Under the pieces are notes generated by a model, which was not told the DNA's origin, searched no databases, and worked only from the letters and a program-made list of their open reading frames with translations. This document shows, in pieces, positions 32,516-43,140 of a stretch of DNA of 64,000 nucleotides. A program made the position numbers and the translations under genes. Source of the stretch: Boesenbergia rotunda. Its lineage: Eukaryota; Streptophyta; Magnoliopsida; Zingiberales; Zingiberaceae. The DNA lies in NCBI GenBank assembly GCA_024364735.1, contig JAGFNQ010004007.1, positions 173,873-237,872 of the forward strand. The letters run 5' to 3'. The number at the start of each line of letters is the position of its first letter. Positions within the stretch are counted from its first letter, which is position 1.

Positions 32516-35336
32516 TTGGACACAGTACTAGTAGGAACAAGAGTAGACAATATTTATCAAGTTTCATTTAAAAGTGCTACTAATGTTTCTGCTAAGTGTT
32601 TCATGTCAAAAGAAGAAGAGTCCACCCTTTGGCACCGGAGGCTAGCACATGTGAACATGAAGAACATCCGGAAGTTGGCCAACAAGGGGTTAGTCCGTGG
32701 CTTACCGAGCATCAAGTATGAAAAAGACAAACTTTGTGATGCATGTCAAATGGGTAAGCAAACAAAATCTGCACATAAAGGTAAAAGCGCTGTAAGTACT
32801 TCCAATGCACTAGATTTACTTCATATGGATCTATTTGATTGTAGTACCATCATATCATTGAATGGAAGTAGATATTGCTTTGTGATCATTGATGATTTTA
32901 CTAGATATACATGGACTTACTTTTTAAAATATAAGGACCAAACCTTAGATATTTTCATTTTTTTTTTGTAGAAGAGTTGAAAATGAAAAATCATCAACCA
33001 TTAAGACAATTAGAAGTGATCATGGAGGTGAATTTCAAAATCAAAGGTTTTTAGAATTCTGTCAAGATAGAGGTTATAAACATGAGTTCTCTACTCCTAG
33101 AACACCACAACAAAATGGTGTTGTAGAGAGGAAGAATCGTGTACTTCAAGAGGCTGCACGAAGCATGCTTAATGAGTACTCACTCCCGAGTTACTTGTGG
33201 GCCGAAGCTGTAAATACAGCTTGCTACGTGCAAAATCGGATCCTCATTCATAGGTTTCTAGGAAAGACTCCCCATGAGCTTTGGTTTGGGAAACCACCTA
33301 CGGTTAAACACCTTAGGGTGTTTGGTTGTAAGGTGTTCATCCTAAACACTAAGGACCACCTTGGGAAGTTCACGGCAAAGGCTGATGAAGGGATACTAGT
33401 CGGGTATTCTCTCGTTAGCAAAGCCTATCGAGTCTACAATAAGAAGTCTAGATTAGTTGAAGAGTCTTCTGATGTGGTTTTTGAAGAAGTTCCAAAATCA
33501 AGTAACCAATCAGAAAATGTAGAAGGAGTCCAACTTGAACTTAGGAGACTAAGTTTGAATGAAACTCCAAGTGTTGTTGATGGTGATGAATCTGATGACG
33601 GTGAGCCTAGACAATCCATAGATCAGCCGGATCCTGAGGCTGAACTTGTGTCTGGTGAACCCATTCAAGAAGCACCACCAACTTCTAGGCAAACTAGATT
33701 AGCCTCTAGTCATCCCCAGGACCAAATTGTTGGAGACATCCTCCATGGGGTTAGGACTAGATCATTCTTCTGGAATGAGGCTAATGAAGTTGCCCTAATT
33801 TCCGAAATTGAACCTAGGAAAATTGATGAATCATTAAATGATCCCGATTGGATCATTGCAATGCAAGATGAGCTAGGTCAATTTGAGAGAAGTCAAGTTT
33901 GGGACTTAGTCCCTCGACCCAAGAAGACCACCATTATTGGAACCAAATGGGTCTTCAAGAACAAATTGAACCATAAGGGAGAAATCATTAGAAACAAGGC
34001 ACGCTTGGTAGCCAAGGGCTATAGTCAAGTTGAAGGCCTTGATTATGATGAAACTTATGCTCCCGTGGCACGATTAGAGTCCATCCGATTGATGCTTGCA
34101 TTTGCAGCTCATCGTGGCTTCAAGTTATACCAAATGGATGTCAAATCGGCCTTTCTAAATGGTTTGATTAGAGAGGAAGTCTATGTTGAACAACCTCCGG
34201 GTTTTGAGAGTACCGAATTCCCAAACCACGTGCTCAAGCTCAAAAAGGCACTTTATGGCCTTAAACAAGCACCCCGGGCTTGGTATGAGCGGTTGTCGAC
34301 ATTCTTGATTGAGAAGGGCTTCGTTAGAGGCCAAATAGACCCTACACTATTTCTACAAAGGGATAGTGACAATATATTTGTAGCCCAAGTATATGTCGAT
34401 GACATAATTTGTGGCTCAAATAATAAGGGCTATTTAAATGAGTTCATTGGACACATGGAGAGTGAGTTTGAAATGAGTCTAGTGGGAGAGTTGACTTTCT
34501 TCCTTGGACTTGAAATCAAGCAAACTCGCGATGGTATCCATGTGCAACAATTAAAGTATACACAAGAAATGCTTTGAAAATTCAATATGAGTGATTCAAA
34601 AGAGGTAACCACTCCCATGGTGACAAACACAAGATTAGACAATGATGAGAGTAGTAAACCCGTTGATTTAACTCAATATCGAAGTATGATAGGTAGTTTG
34701 CTATACCTTACAGCTAGTCGACCTGATATACTATTTGCTATAGGTATGTGCGCTAGGTATCAAGTTTGTGCCAAGGAATCTCATTTAATTACTGTTAAGC
34801 GAATTTTGAGATATCTCAAGGGCACAATTGGTGTAGGTCTTTGGTACCCCCGTACCGAATCTTTTGATTTGATTGGCTACATGGATTCCGACTACGCTGG
34901 GTGTAAGTTGGACCAGAAGAGCACAAGTGGGGGTTGCCAATTCTTAGGGTCATCTTTAGTTAGTTGGTCAAGTCGGAAGCAACATTGTGTTGCTCTCTCC
35001 ACGACCGAGGCAGAATATATCGCCATGGGAGAGAGTGTATCACAATTGTTGTGGATGATTCACACTCTAGAGGACTATGGATTGAGTTATAAGGGTGTGC
35101 AAGTGTTGTGTGATAACATTAGCACAATTAACTTAACCAAGAATTCAGTCCATCATTCTAGGACCAAACATATTGAGGTGCGTCACCACTTCATTAGGGA
35201 TCATGTAGCTAGGGGAGATATTGTACTCTCTCATGTAGAGTCCAAATCAAACCTAGCCGACATTTTCACTAAACCACTTCCCGAAAATGAATTTAGTTTT
35301 CTAAGATGGGAGTTGGGAATGTGTCGTGCTTCATGA
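32516..35336 (+). pseudogene. pol: Sirevirus pol: GAG-pre-integrase, integrase, RT, RNase H
   Basis: GAG-pre-integrase (LWHRRLAHVNMKNIRKLANK, CDAC) runs into integrase with HMDLFD (about 32822), RSDHGGEF (about 33011) and NGVVERKN (about 33116). A long T-run at 32956-32967 shifts the frame before the second Asp. From 33165 the frame is open through the integrase C-terminus and RT: TKWVFKNKLNHKGEIIRNKA, YAPVARLESIR, MDVKSAFLNG and an intact YVDDI active site (about 34393). A TGA at 34575-34577 interrupts just before RNase H (YMDSDYAGC, STSGGCQFLG, STTEAEYIAMGE, SRTKHIEVRHHFIRD), which ends at a natural TGA at 35334-35336. One frameshift and one nonsense codon are visible outside the gap. Confidence 0.93.
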
Positions 35337-36539
35337 ATTTCAAATTGCATTCAAACCCTTCATGATTATTTCGAAATTGTTGGGAAACAATTTGGGTAAC
35401 TTTGGGAACATCTCACACAAACTATAAGGTTTACTAAAACATTTTTGTTTGCTAGATATGGGGTGAGATGTTAGGATCAACTAAGTTTCTCAAAATGTCA
35501 ATGCATCCCTTGAGAGACTAAGTTGACGAGATAATAATCACTGTGGTGACCAAGTATGGGAAAAACCATTGCATAACATATATGTATATGGCTCCATGAT
35601 CATACTTGGACATTCCAATCAAGGAAACTTGATTGGAACATTGGATTTGATACAAACTTAGTTGAAATTGCTTGAATGATTGTTGTTTGAGTTTGACTCC
35701 ATTTGGATGGATCAAAGTGATTGTTGAACCTATAAGGACTTTTGATTCTTGTTCAGGGATCAATTCTAGTCATGAGATCATGTCCAAGTTCGATAAACTT
35801 CACCAGATCTCGTTGGAAAGTTTCAGAAATTCTAAAACTGAACATTTCAGTTCGTATCAGGGAGTATCAGGAACCCTGATTGGTCACCGGACCGATCAGG
35901 CATAGGGCTGATCGGTCCCCGGATCGATCTGGCTCCTTCCTGTGGTGATCGGTCCACAGACCGATCAGCGAGGCAAGCCGTGACCTTCCGAAATTTTGAC
36001 CAAGTGTTCTGAGCTAGCCTGGATCGGTCCTCGGACCGATCTGGCACCCTATGGTGATCGGTCCACAGACCGATCAGGGAGCTCAGAGGTTTCTCTCCTG
36101 AACCCTACTGTTCGTGTCCTGATCGGACAGCCGACCGATCAGGAGCTCTCCTGATCGGTCACCCGACCGATTAGGCCCTTGTCAGTCCGATCAGGGGCGA
36201 GCCTGATCAGTCTGAGCGACTCCAGATCGAACGGTGATCCGTTCAATCGCATTAAATTCTGGTTGGTGGACCGATCCACCAACCAAATAACTTCGCGAAA
36301 CACTTCCATCTCCCGAACCCTAGCGCCGAAAACCCCTCTTGCGCGACCCTGTGTGAGCGAGAGTATTCCGGCGTCTCCCTCTTTCTCGTGCATGTGAGCT
36401 CTTGCGAAGAGCATCTCTCTGTTCCCTGCGAGTTCCCTACCTGCCTTAAAGTCTCTACGTACTAGGGCTTCTCTTGTGCAGACTCCTTCCACTCAACCTG
36501 CAGAAACCAGCTTCTTCCTCTCTTGCACATGCTACTCTA
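35337..36539 (+). other. Spacer between pol and the env-position ORF
   Basis: No coding domain is recognisable. About seven GATCGGTC/GACCGATC inverted repeats lie at 35875-36290, so this hairpin class is not confined to the LTRs. A TGTTAGGATCAACTAAG at 35469 resembles a Sirevirus LTR start, but I find no matching LTR end or TSD. The region would serve as leader of a spliced downstream message if the intron proposed for the next ORF is real. Confidence 0.6.
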
Positions 36540-38111
36540 ATGACACCAAAGTAAGTTCTTGTCTTGATTTCTTCCCTCAAATCAGTCTATAGTGTTTGTT
36601 TGTGAAGCTAACCATGTTTTGGTTTTGGTTCTTGTTCTTGCTGTTGTCCCGTGACCCTATTGCACTTGCCGTGAACCTTCTTTCCATACTTTATCATATG
36701 AACAAATTTATCGTTCTTCTCATTTTCTATCTCTGATTGGGTGTCATCCTATATGATCAATTCTTAATTTGTTGTGATTTGGTCTATGTTCACCTTGCCA
36801 AATTGATTCAATCATGTTTGTATGATCAATTCTTGATTCCAATCTATAGAAAGTCTTCTAAGGGTAAGGAACCTATGGAGGATAGTTCTAAGGGCAAAGG
36901 CCCTTCATCTTCTACACCTCCTCTGAGGCCTCCACCTCCCCCGCATACTAGATTTCAGAACATTCACTATGCCCTAAACTTTCATTGGCACAACTTCAAA
37001 CTAATGCCATGTCGGTCAGTGGACCAAACTTTTGTTTTTGAACATTGTCCTACGGTGAGAGGAATCATTGAGTACTATGGGCTTCAAAACATCCTTTTCT
37101 TAGAGAGACCAATCAATGTTGATTTGGTCTCTGAATTCTACAATAATCTGGCCAATGGGGAGGGCCCGGGGTGGCAGACCCGTGTCGCCAGTGTCGATCT
37201 TGATTTTACCTTATCAGCCTTCACTGTGTTTCTGGGTTGTCGTCGCTCCGATAATGACTTTTCGCTCTATCCCTATCTTCCTGATCCTCTTCCTGTCCCC
37301 TTTACTGGTGTCACTCCTGACTCCATCTATGAGCATTTTCTAGGCCACCCCAGGCCACGGAGTTCCCGTGCGCGCACCCGTACGTTTCCCACGTTTCCTG
37401 CTCTCCATCTATCCCCCATTGATTATGTTCTGTTTAAGATTATCACCAATTATCTCCTTCCGACTACTTCAAAGCATCTTGATGAGATCCATCCATTCCA
37501 CTGCCTGATGCTTTACGGGATGCATCTGCAGTTAGATTTTGACATAGCACCGTCCATCTATTTCTCCATCATTGTCCATGGTCTGAGGTATGGCCAGACT
37601 ATCTATATGTCATTCGGCCATATCATCACTGCTTGGCTGCAGTCCGTTGGGATCGATGTTTCATAGGGTCGTACTGTACCTATGGTGCGACAGGACTGCC
37701 GACTTGATCGTCGCATGCTGGCCCAGTCTGGTATTATTGTCGGATCACGAGAGTTGCGATGGAAGAATCAGAGACATATGGGGGAGTTTCCAGGAGCAGC
37801 CCGCTGATATAGAGGATTATGATGAGTGGGCTCCTGACCTCCGATGGCAGATTGCGGAGTTAGAGCGGATGCTGCAGCATGAATTGCATATCTCGGAGCT
37901 CTGGCGACAGGAGGTCCGCTCTGAGTGTCAATCCTTCGATCGACGCCTGGCTACATTAGCATCTGACATCTCAGACATGAGCTCATTCCAGGACAGATGG
38001 TATGAAGAGTGGTATCATCACACATTTCCTGATAGTGCATCTCCCAGTGGCCCTTCACCGGGGGATATCATCTACATTGATGATTCCGACGATGATCCAG
38101 CTGACGATTGA
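36540..38111 (+). pseudogene. Env-position ORF of the Sirevirus (plant transposon protein-like, coiled-coil C-terminus), possibly spliced
   Basis: The long frame (to 37666) has a Lys/Ser/Pro-rich start (SSKGKEPMEDSSKGKGPSSS), a proline stretch and then a roughly 220-residue globular region (FQNIHYALNFHWHNFK, VRGIIEYYGLQNILF, FTVFLGCRRSD, YVLFKIITNYLLP) resembling the putative plant transposon protein family often found in this position. A TAG at 37664-37666 and a frameshift near 37780 separate the C-terminal part, which has a Glu/Arg-rich coiled coil (LRWQIAELERMLQHELHISE) and acidic end (IDDSDDDPADD). A second start option is a mini-exon: ATGACACCAAA (36540-36550), GTAAGT donor at 36551 and CTATAG acceptor ending at 36849, which keeps the frame. 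I see no clear signal peptide or transmembrane segment, so 'env' refers to position only. Confidence 0.7.
36551..36849 (+). other. Candidate 299-bp intron before the env-position ORF
   Basis: The donor AAA/GTAAGTTC and acceptor CAATCTATAG/A bound a T-rich stretch. Removing it joins ATG-ACA-CCA-AA to A-AAG-TCT and continues the long frame with no stop. The intron itself is open in frame from 36737, so an unspliced start cannot be excluded. Confidence 0.5.
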
Positions 38112-38726
38112 CTGCTCTCTGCTGTTGGTTGATTGATTTCTGATCTTTTGATGGCTGTGTCCGTTTTGACTTTTACCTGTTATGGCATTGAGTTGCACCT
38201 ACTATATATCTGGATATTTTCTGTATAGCCGCTATCTTTGCGTGTACTTGTTATGACATGATGTATTTCTTGTCATTTTATGCTCATTAGTAGATTATAT
38301 GGTGATGTTTTGACTATATGCCTCATTCTATATCTCCTTGATCATGCTGGCAATGCCATGTCTAGTTGATACATATAACTGTCATGACATGTTTTGTGAG
38401 TTGTTACTTCATGTTCGTATGATGCATGTGATTACTATATCTTACTCTATCCTTTTCACATGTGTTCATATGGTTATTCAACAACCTATCACATCTTTGT
38501 AGATTTGGGATACCCCTAGGGTTGAGGGGGAGTTTGTTTTAATCTTAACAGCCCCTCTAGCCCCTTTTCGGTGTTCGACAAAGGGGGAGAGTGTGGATTG
38601 GTTAAGTTTAGAATGATCATGTTGTAGGGGGAGGATCTGGATTCCCCTATGATTCTATATTTGGAAAACTTGATTAAGAATTCCTAAACTTAAAATCGGG
38701 TTGCCAAACAACAAAAAGGGGGAGAT
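38112..38726 (+). other. 3' internal region with repeated polypurine tracts
   Basis: No gene is visible. Purine tracts occur at 38526 (GAGGGGGAG), 38581 (AAAGGGGGAGAG), 38625 (GTAGGGGGAGGA) and 38713-38726 (AAAAAGGGGGAGAT, abutting the LTR). Multiplied PPTs are a known Sirevirus trait. The last one matches, base for base apart from one position in its flank, the PPT of family E at 63277-63290. Confidence 0.8.
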
Positions 38727-38839
38727 TGTTGATGCAGTCTGGCCCTGATTGTTATTTTGGTGTTGACAACAATTTTAGTTTAGGTTGATGATTATGATGA
38801 TTATGATTAAGTCCTGATCGAGGATTAGACATGATATGG

Positions 38840-39290
38840 AGAATCCTAGTATGGAGGGCTAGGTATTGGGAAAATCCTAACCTGTAGGGTTAGGTGTGAA
38901 TAATCCTAGCTTGGAGGGCTAGGTGTTGGAAAAGTCCTAATTTGGAAGGGTTGGGTGAAAAGTTCTAGCTTGGAGGGCTAGGTGAAAAGTCCTAACTTGG
39001 AGGGTTAGGTGCAAATTCCCATCCTGGAGAAATAGGTGAAAAGTCCTAGCTTGGAGGGTCAGGTGCCTAGCTTGGAGGGCTAGGTTGGATGAAGTTCTAA
39101 CTCGGAAGGGTTCGGTGAAAAGTCCTAGCTTGGAGAGCTAGGTGAAAAGTCCTAGCTTGGAGGGCTAGGTGAAAAGTCCTAACTTGGAGGGTTAGGTGCA
39201 AATTCCCAACTTGGAGAGTTAGATGGAAAAATCCTTAGCTTGGAGGGCTAAGGTGGATGGAAACTTAGCTTGGAGGGCTAAGTTTAAGTC
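38840..39290. repeat. Best-preserved CCTAGC/GCTAGG hairpin array
   Basis: About fifteen units of about 27 bp: a 6-7 bp arm, the loop TTGGAGG, the matching arm, and GTGAAAAGT or GTGCAAATT linkers. Arms vary together: CCTAGC/GCTAGG (most units), CCTAAC/GTTAGG (several), CCTTAGC/GCTAAGG and CTTAGC/GCTAAG (last two). The loop is far less variable than the second arm position. Confidence 0.93.
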
Positions 39291-39935
39291 CCTGGATCGA
39301 TCTGGTGACCGATCAGGGAATCTGGCACGCTGCTCCATCGTGGATCGGTCAGGTGACCGATCCAGCAATGACTGATCGGTCTGGTGACCGATCAGGGAGC
39401 ACACAGTGAGGTTGGGAACCTACTGTACTGCTCCTGATCGATCTGTTGACCGATCAGGGAGTGCGTGTTTCACCCACTGCTTGGCTCCTGATCGGTCTGG
39501 TGACCGATCAGGGAGCAAACAAGTGAGGTTGAGTTCCCCTGCTGATCTGCACCTGATCGGTCTGGTGACCGATCAGGATCACTGTGCAGATCGTTCCGGA
39601 GAACGATCAAACGTCGCAGGTTCCTCTCTATGATCGATCAGGACGGATCCTGATCGGTCTGGTGACCGATCAGGAGGCTGCCTGATCGGTCCGGTGACCG
39701 ATCAGGAGGTCTGGACTGTGAAGCTTAGAAATCGCCCAATAAAGGGGTGGATCGTTCGGGTGATCGATCCACAGCCTGGGATCGGTCTGGTGATCGGTCC
39801 AGGAGAGTCCCAAAGAAATCGTGATTTCTAATTGAGCGTTGGGGACCGATCAGGACGAAGCCTGATCGGTCTGGACCCAGCCTGATCGGTCTGGTGACCG
39901 ATCAGGAGTCGCTCTGATCGGTCGGGTGACCGATC
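39291..39935. repeat. GATCGGTC hairpin array in the 3' LTR
   Basis: About sixteen units with 8-12 bp arms and TGGT, CGGT or AGGT loops. Extended arms pair beyond the core (CCTGATCGGTC with GACCGATCAGG; TGGATCGGTC with GACCGATCCA). A unit near 39590 reads GATCGTTC-CGGA-GAACGATC, a two-sided change from the consensus. Confidence 0.9.
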
Positions 39936-41269
39936 ACTTTAATTCAAATTGCACTGTCAGACGCTCTGATCGCATCTGACCATATCCGATCCGCTGCTGT
40001 TTGCCTCTGATATTTGATTTACTGTGTGATATACTGCACTAACAGTCTGATTAAGCTACAGGTGATAGGGGAGGATTCAAACACTCAAGGAGAAGTCAAT
40101 GGAGACTTTCCTTGGAGCAGGTTTGTCCGTTTCTCATCTCAGGTTGCAACGGCTGGAGCTGCAGGACTGAAGCCGCTGACTGAAGCTTGGCTGAGGGAGC
40201 TCAGGAAGTTCAGTAAGAGTTCAGTGGTAGCTGGCGTTGGCAGTGAGGCAGCTGGAGGCTACTGGAGATGAGGTCACTTGATGCTTAGTGGAGAAACAAA
40301 AGGGACGGAAGATACCTTTAGTGAAGCAGAGTTCTATAGCTTGTGTTTGAGTTCTTGCCGCACTTGTGTTCTCCACATCAAGCTTGCACGTTCTGAAGTT
40401 TCATCCTCTTGAGCAAGCTGCTGAAAACTTGAAGCAACCTTCCCTTACTTGAGCGCTTGAAGGAGAGAACAAGGAGCTGGGAGTCCGACAGCGGGAAGAC
40501 ACGAGGAAGGGTTTCTTGCGTGAGATCGCCGCTGGGTGGAGCTCAGGAAAGCTTGCTGTGTTCTTGTCCTTGCTAAGTGTTTGAGTAAGATCTTTCTTGT
40601 TGTTTCTTTGTGCTTAAACTTAAATCCGTGATTGAAACGCTGTGGAGAGGTTTCTCCACCGAGAAGGAGGTTGTTTCTTATCCGATGATAACCGGGGCTT
40701 GATCTGCCGACGATCAAGGGATCGCCCACCTTAAGGGCACGCCAAGGAGTAGGGGCAAGTTATCCCCGAACCTTGTAAATTCTCCTTGTTAGCGATCTTG
40801 CTAATCTTGCTAGTTAGTTTTCTGTTTTAGTTTCTGCACATTCTGTTTTTCATACTTCCGCTGTGCTACTAACAACTCCAAGTGCAGAAACTCGCTAAGT
40901 TCGTGAAGTAAAAGTGATTGACTATATTCACCCCCCCTCTAGCCATCCCGTTTCCAACAGTAGCCTTATTGGATCATCAACCCTTTCCTTAACAAAGTCT
41001 TTTATTGAAAATTTATCTTCAAGTTACTTCTTGAAAGATTTTGGTCGAACTAGTTTAGGTCTTGGATCGGTAGCTTCGGCTAGTTCCACCAGAATGGTTT
41101 CCCTAACGTAGTATCATCTCACCTCCTCCCAATACTAGGTTTTCAAATTTCAACTAAATCATTTGTCCTTAAACTAACCAGTCCTAAGTCTAAGCATGAT
41201 GATTTGCAGAAGGAAATAAACAAGCAAGAATGCAATAAAGAAAAATAAAAAAAAAACTTATCTAATTAT

Positions 41270-42914
41270 GAATATGGTTTTTATATTGACTCCCCTTGGA
41301 CTATAGCCTCGATAATGGTTAGGCAAAATGTGAATCTTGTCCTTGGGGATCCAATACTGGTTTGATTCAGCTTGTTTGTTCAAGCAGAGCTTGGGGACCC
41401 ATGCTTGGACTTGGGTTCTAGGTTGGTTCAATACAACATAATAAGAACGTTACCTAGACTTGGTTCGATACCCTAATCCAGATCGGTTAAGAACGGACTT
41501 CTGCTTTCCAAGGATCATGTCAAGACCCTTGGAACCTGAAGTGAATCATTCTAAGGCCACTCTGAGCTCCTTGACTTGAGTTTTCAAGGAGGAATTCTCT
41601 TCCTCAAGCTTTTGAACTTGAGTAGAGTTTCCTTCTTGATTTTCTCGGTCAAGGACCTAGAGTTGGCTTCCTCTTTCAGGCGTTTTACTTCCTGTCGGAG
41701 GGACTCGACCCGGATTTTGGCTTTCGCCAAGTTGCGAGATAAATAAGAAATTAATTTAGCTATTCATATTCAGAATAACCTTTTATCGTGATTTGCCCGT
41801 TTTCCGAAATTGTAAGTTTCCCGTCGTCTGGTTCCGATTCCGATCCGGTGTCGACGTCTTCCGAAGTGGCTAAGGCTAGAAGATTCGTGTGCGGGGCTTC
41901 TTCTTCTTCGGAGGAGGAGGATTCATCCCACGTGGCTTAGAGAGCCTTCTTCCTTCGCGCCTTCTTCGTTTCCTTCAGATTGGGGCACTCTGACTTGTAG
42001 TGTCCTTTTTTATTGCACTCGTAGCAGGTAACATTGGGCTTGCTCTTCGAGCTTGTTGAAGGTTCTGCTGGATCTTCCTTACTTCGGCTTGATTTCTTTT
42101 TATTTGTTTGGTACTTGAGTTCCTTGTAGTAGTCTCGAGCTAGCCGAACCAGCTTGGGTCTATCCCCTTCGCTATCTTCTGAATCTGAGTCTGAGTTAGA
42201 CTCGGGTTCTGGTTGAGGCTTCTTCATGGGGGCTTTTCCTTGAGATTTTTCTGCAATGAAAGCAATACTCTTCTCGGCCAAAGTGGCGCTAGTCTGTTCA
42301 TGTAGTTCTAATTCAGAGAAAAGTTCATCTAATTTAATTTTAGAAAGATCTCTGGAAACCTTGTAGACATCTACCATGGATGCCCACAGTGTGTTCCTTG
42401 GGAATGCGTTTAAAGTATACCTGATTAGGTCATGGTTCTCAACCTTGTGACCTATCGTATGCAACCCATTCATCAGCTCCTGGATTCTGGCATGGAGTTG
42501 TGCTGCTGATTCTCCTTCGTTCATCTTGATCATGTAGAGTCTATTCAGCAACAGGTCTCTTTTGCTGATCCTGGTGTTGGAAGTGCCTTCGTGCAGCTCA
42601 ATCAGCTTGTTCCAAAGCTCCTTGGCGTTGTTGAAGGGTCCCACCCGGTTCATCTCCTCCTTGGTCAAACCACATTGCAAAGTCTGGGTTGCCTTTGCAT
42701 CAGCCTCGATCTTCTTCTTCAGCGAGGCGCCTCATTCAGTATAATGTTGTCTCACTCCTTCTGTGTTCTTGGGAATTTTCAGGCCAGATTGGATGATTAT
42801 CCACATGTCCACCTGAGTTTTCAGGTGGACTTCCATCCTGCTTTTCCAGTAGGAGAAATCTTCTCCACTGAAAAGAGGTGATCTGGCAGTGTTGAATCCC
42901 TCTTGCATGACCAT
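41270..42914 (-). pseudogene. gag: Sirevirus family D Gag, two nonsense codons, decayed end
   Basis: It starts MVMQEGFNTARSPLFSGEDF. A TGA at 42732-42734 interrupts after VRQHYTE; the frame continues (KKKIEADAKATQTLQCGLTK) through the Gag core and one CCHC knuckle (CYECNKKGHYKSEC, about 42025-41985). A TAA at 41937-41939 follows KKARRKKAL, after which the frame carries on with WDESSSSEEEE and an acidic stretch. Tail motifs AWVPKLCLNKQ and YWIPKDKIHIL are still legible near 41400-41330, equivalent to the WVPK tail of the family B Gag. The coding remnant at 41000-41110 is in frame but I do not recognise it. Confidence 0.87.
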
Positions 42915-43126
42915 TAATATTTTATGAAAAAGCTTAACACAAAAATTTGTTCCAAGACTAAGTCTTGGATTAGTAGTACGGGAGAAATTAATAGCAATGA
43001 AAAAGATCGAGTGGTGTTGCACCAACCTCGATTAATGAGAAAGATTCGAAAGAAAAAAAAATTAAAAAATTTCATAAATCCGAAAAAAACTTTCAAACTG
43101 GTGGTTGCACCAAGTTTAAGCCACCC

Positions 43127-43138
43127 GCTCTAATACCA
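43127..43138 (-). promoter_or_regulatory. Primer-binding site (family D), one mismatch
   Basis: The minus strand reads TGGTATTAGAGC, differing by one C-to-T change from the initiator tRNA-Met complement in the other elements. Confidence 0.85.
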
Positions 43139-43140
43139 CT

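Larger units (their letters stand above)
28640..40959 (+). mobile_element. Sirevirus family A, near-complete, 12.3 kb, with env-position ORF
   Basis: The order is 5' LTR (28640-30840), PBS, gag (30899-32190), an assembly gap (32222-32477), pol (32516-35336), a 1.2-kb spacer, an env-position ORF (36540-38111), several polypurine tracts and 3' LTR (38727-40959). Both LTRs start TGTTGATGCAG and end TTTCCAACA. The left flank is TTCTT (28635-28639) and the right flank GTAGC (40960-40964), so there is no TSD. The left neighbour is Tekay protease and the right neighbour a Sirevirus D internal region; neither continues on the other side. The ends therefore probably come from two insertions joined by recombination. 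Confidence 0.93.
38727..40959 (+). repeat. Sirevirus family A 3' LTR (2,233 bp)
   Basis: It has the same layout as the 5' LTR: CCTAGC array (about 38840-39290), GATCGGTC array (about 39291-39935), then the unique end. By eye it is clearly the same family but differs by many substitutions and by indels within the arrays. Confidence 0.93.

Noticed and set aside
35469..36540. Extra nested LTR beginning TGTTAGGATC
   Set aside because: No matching end, no TSD, no second copy in the window.
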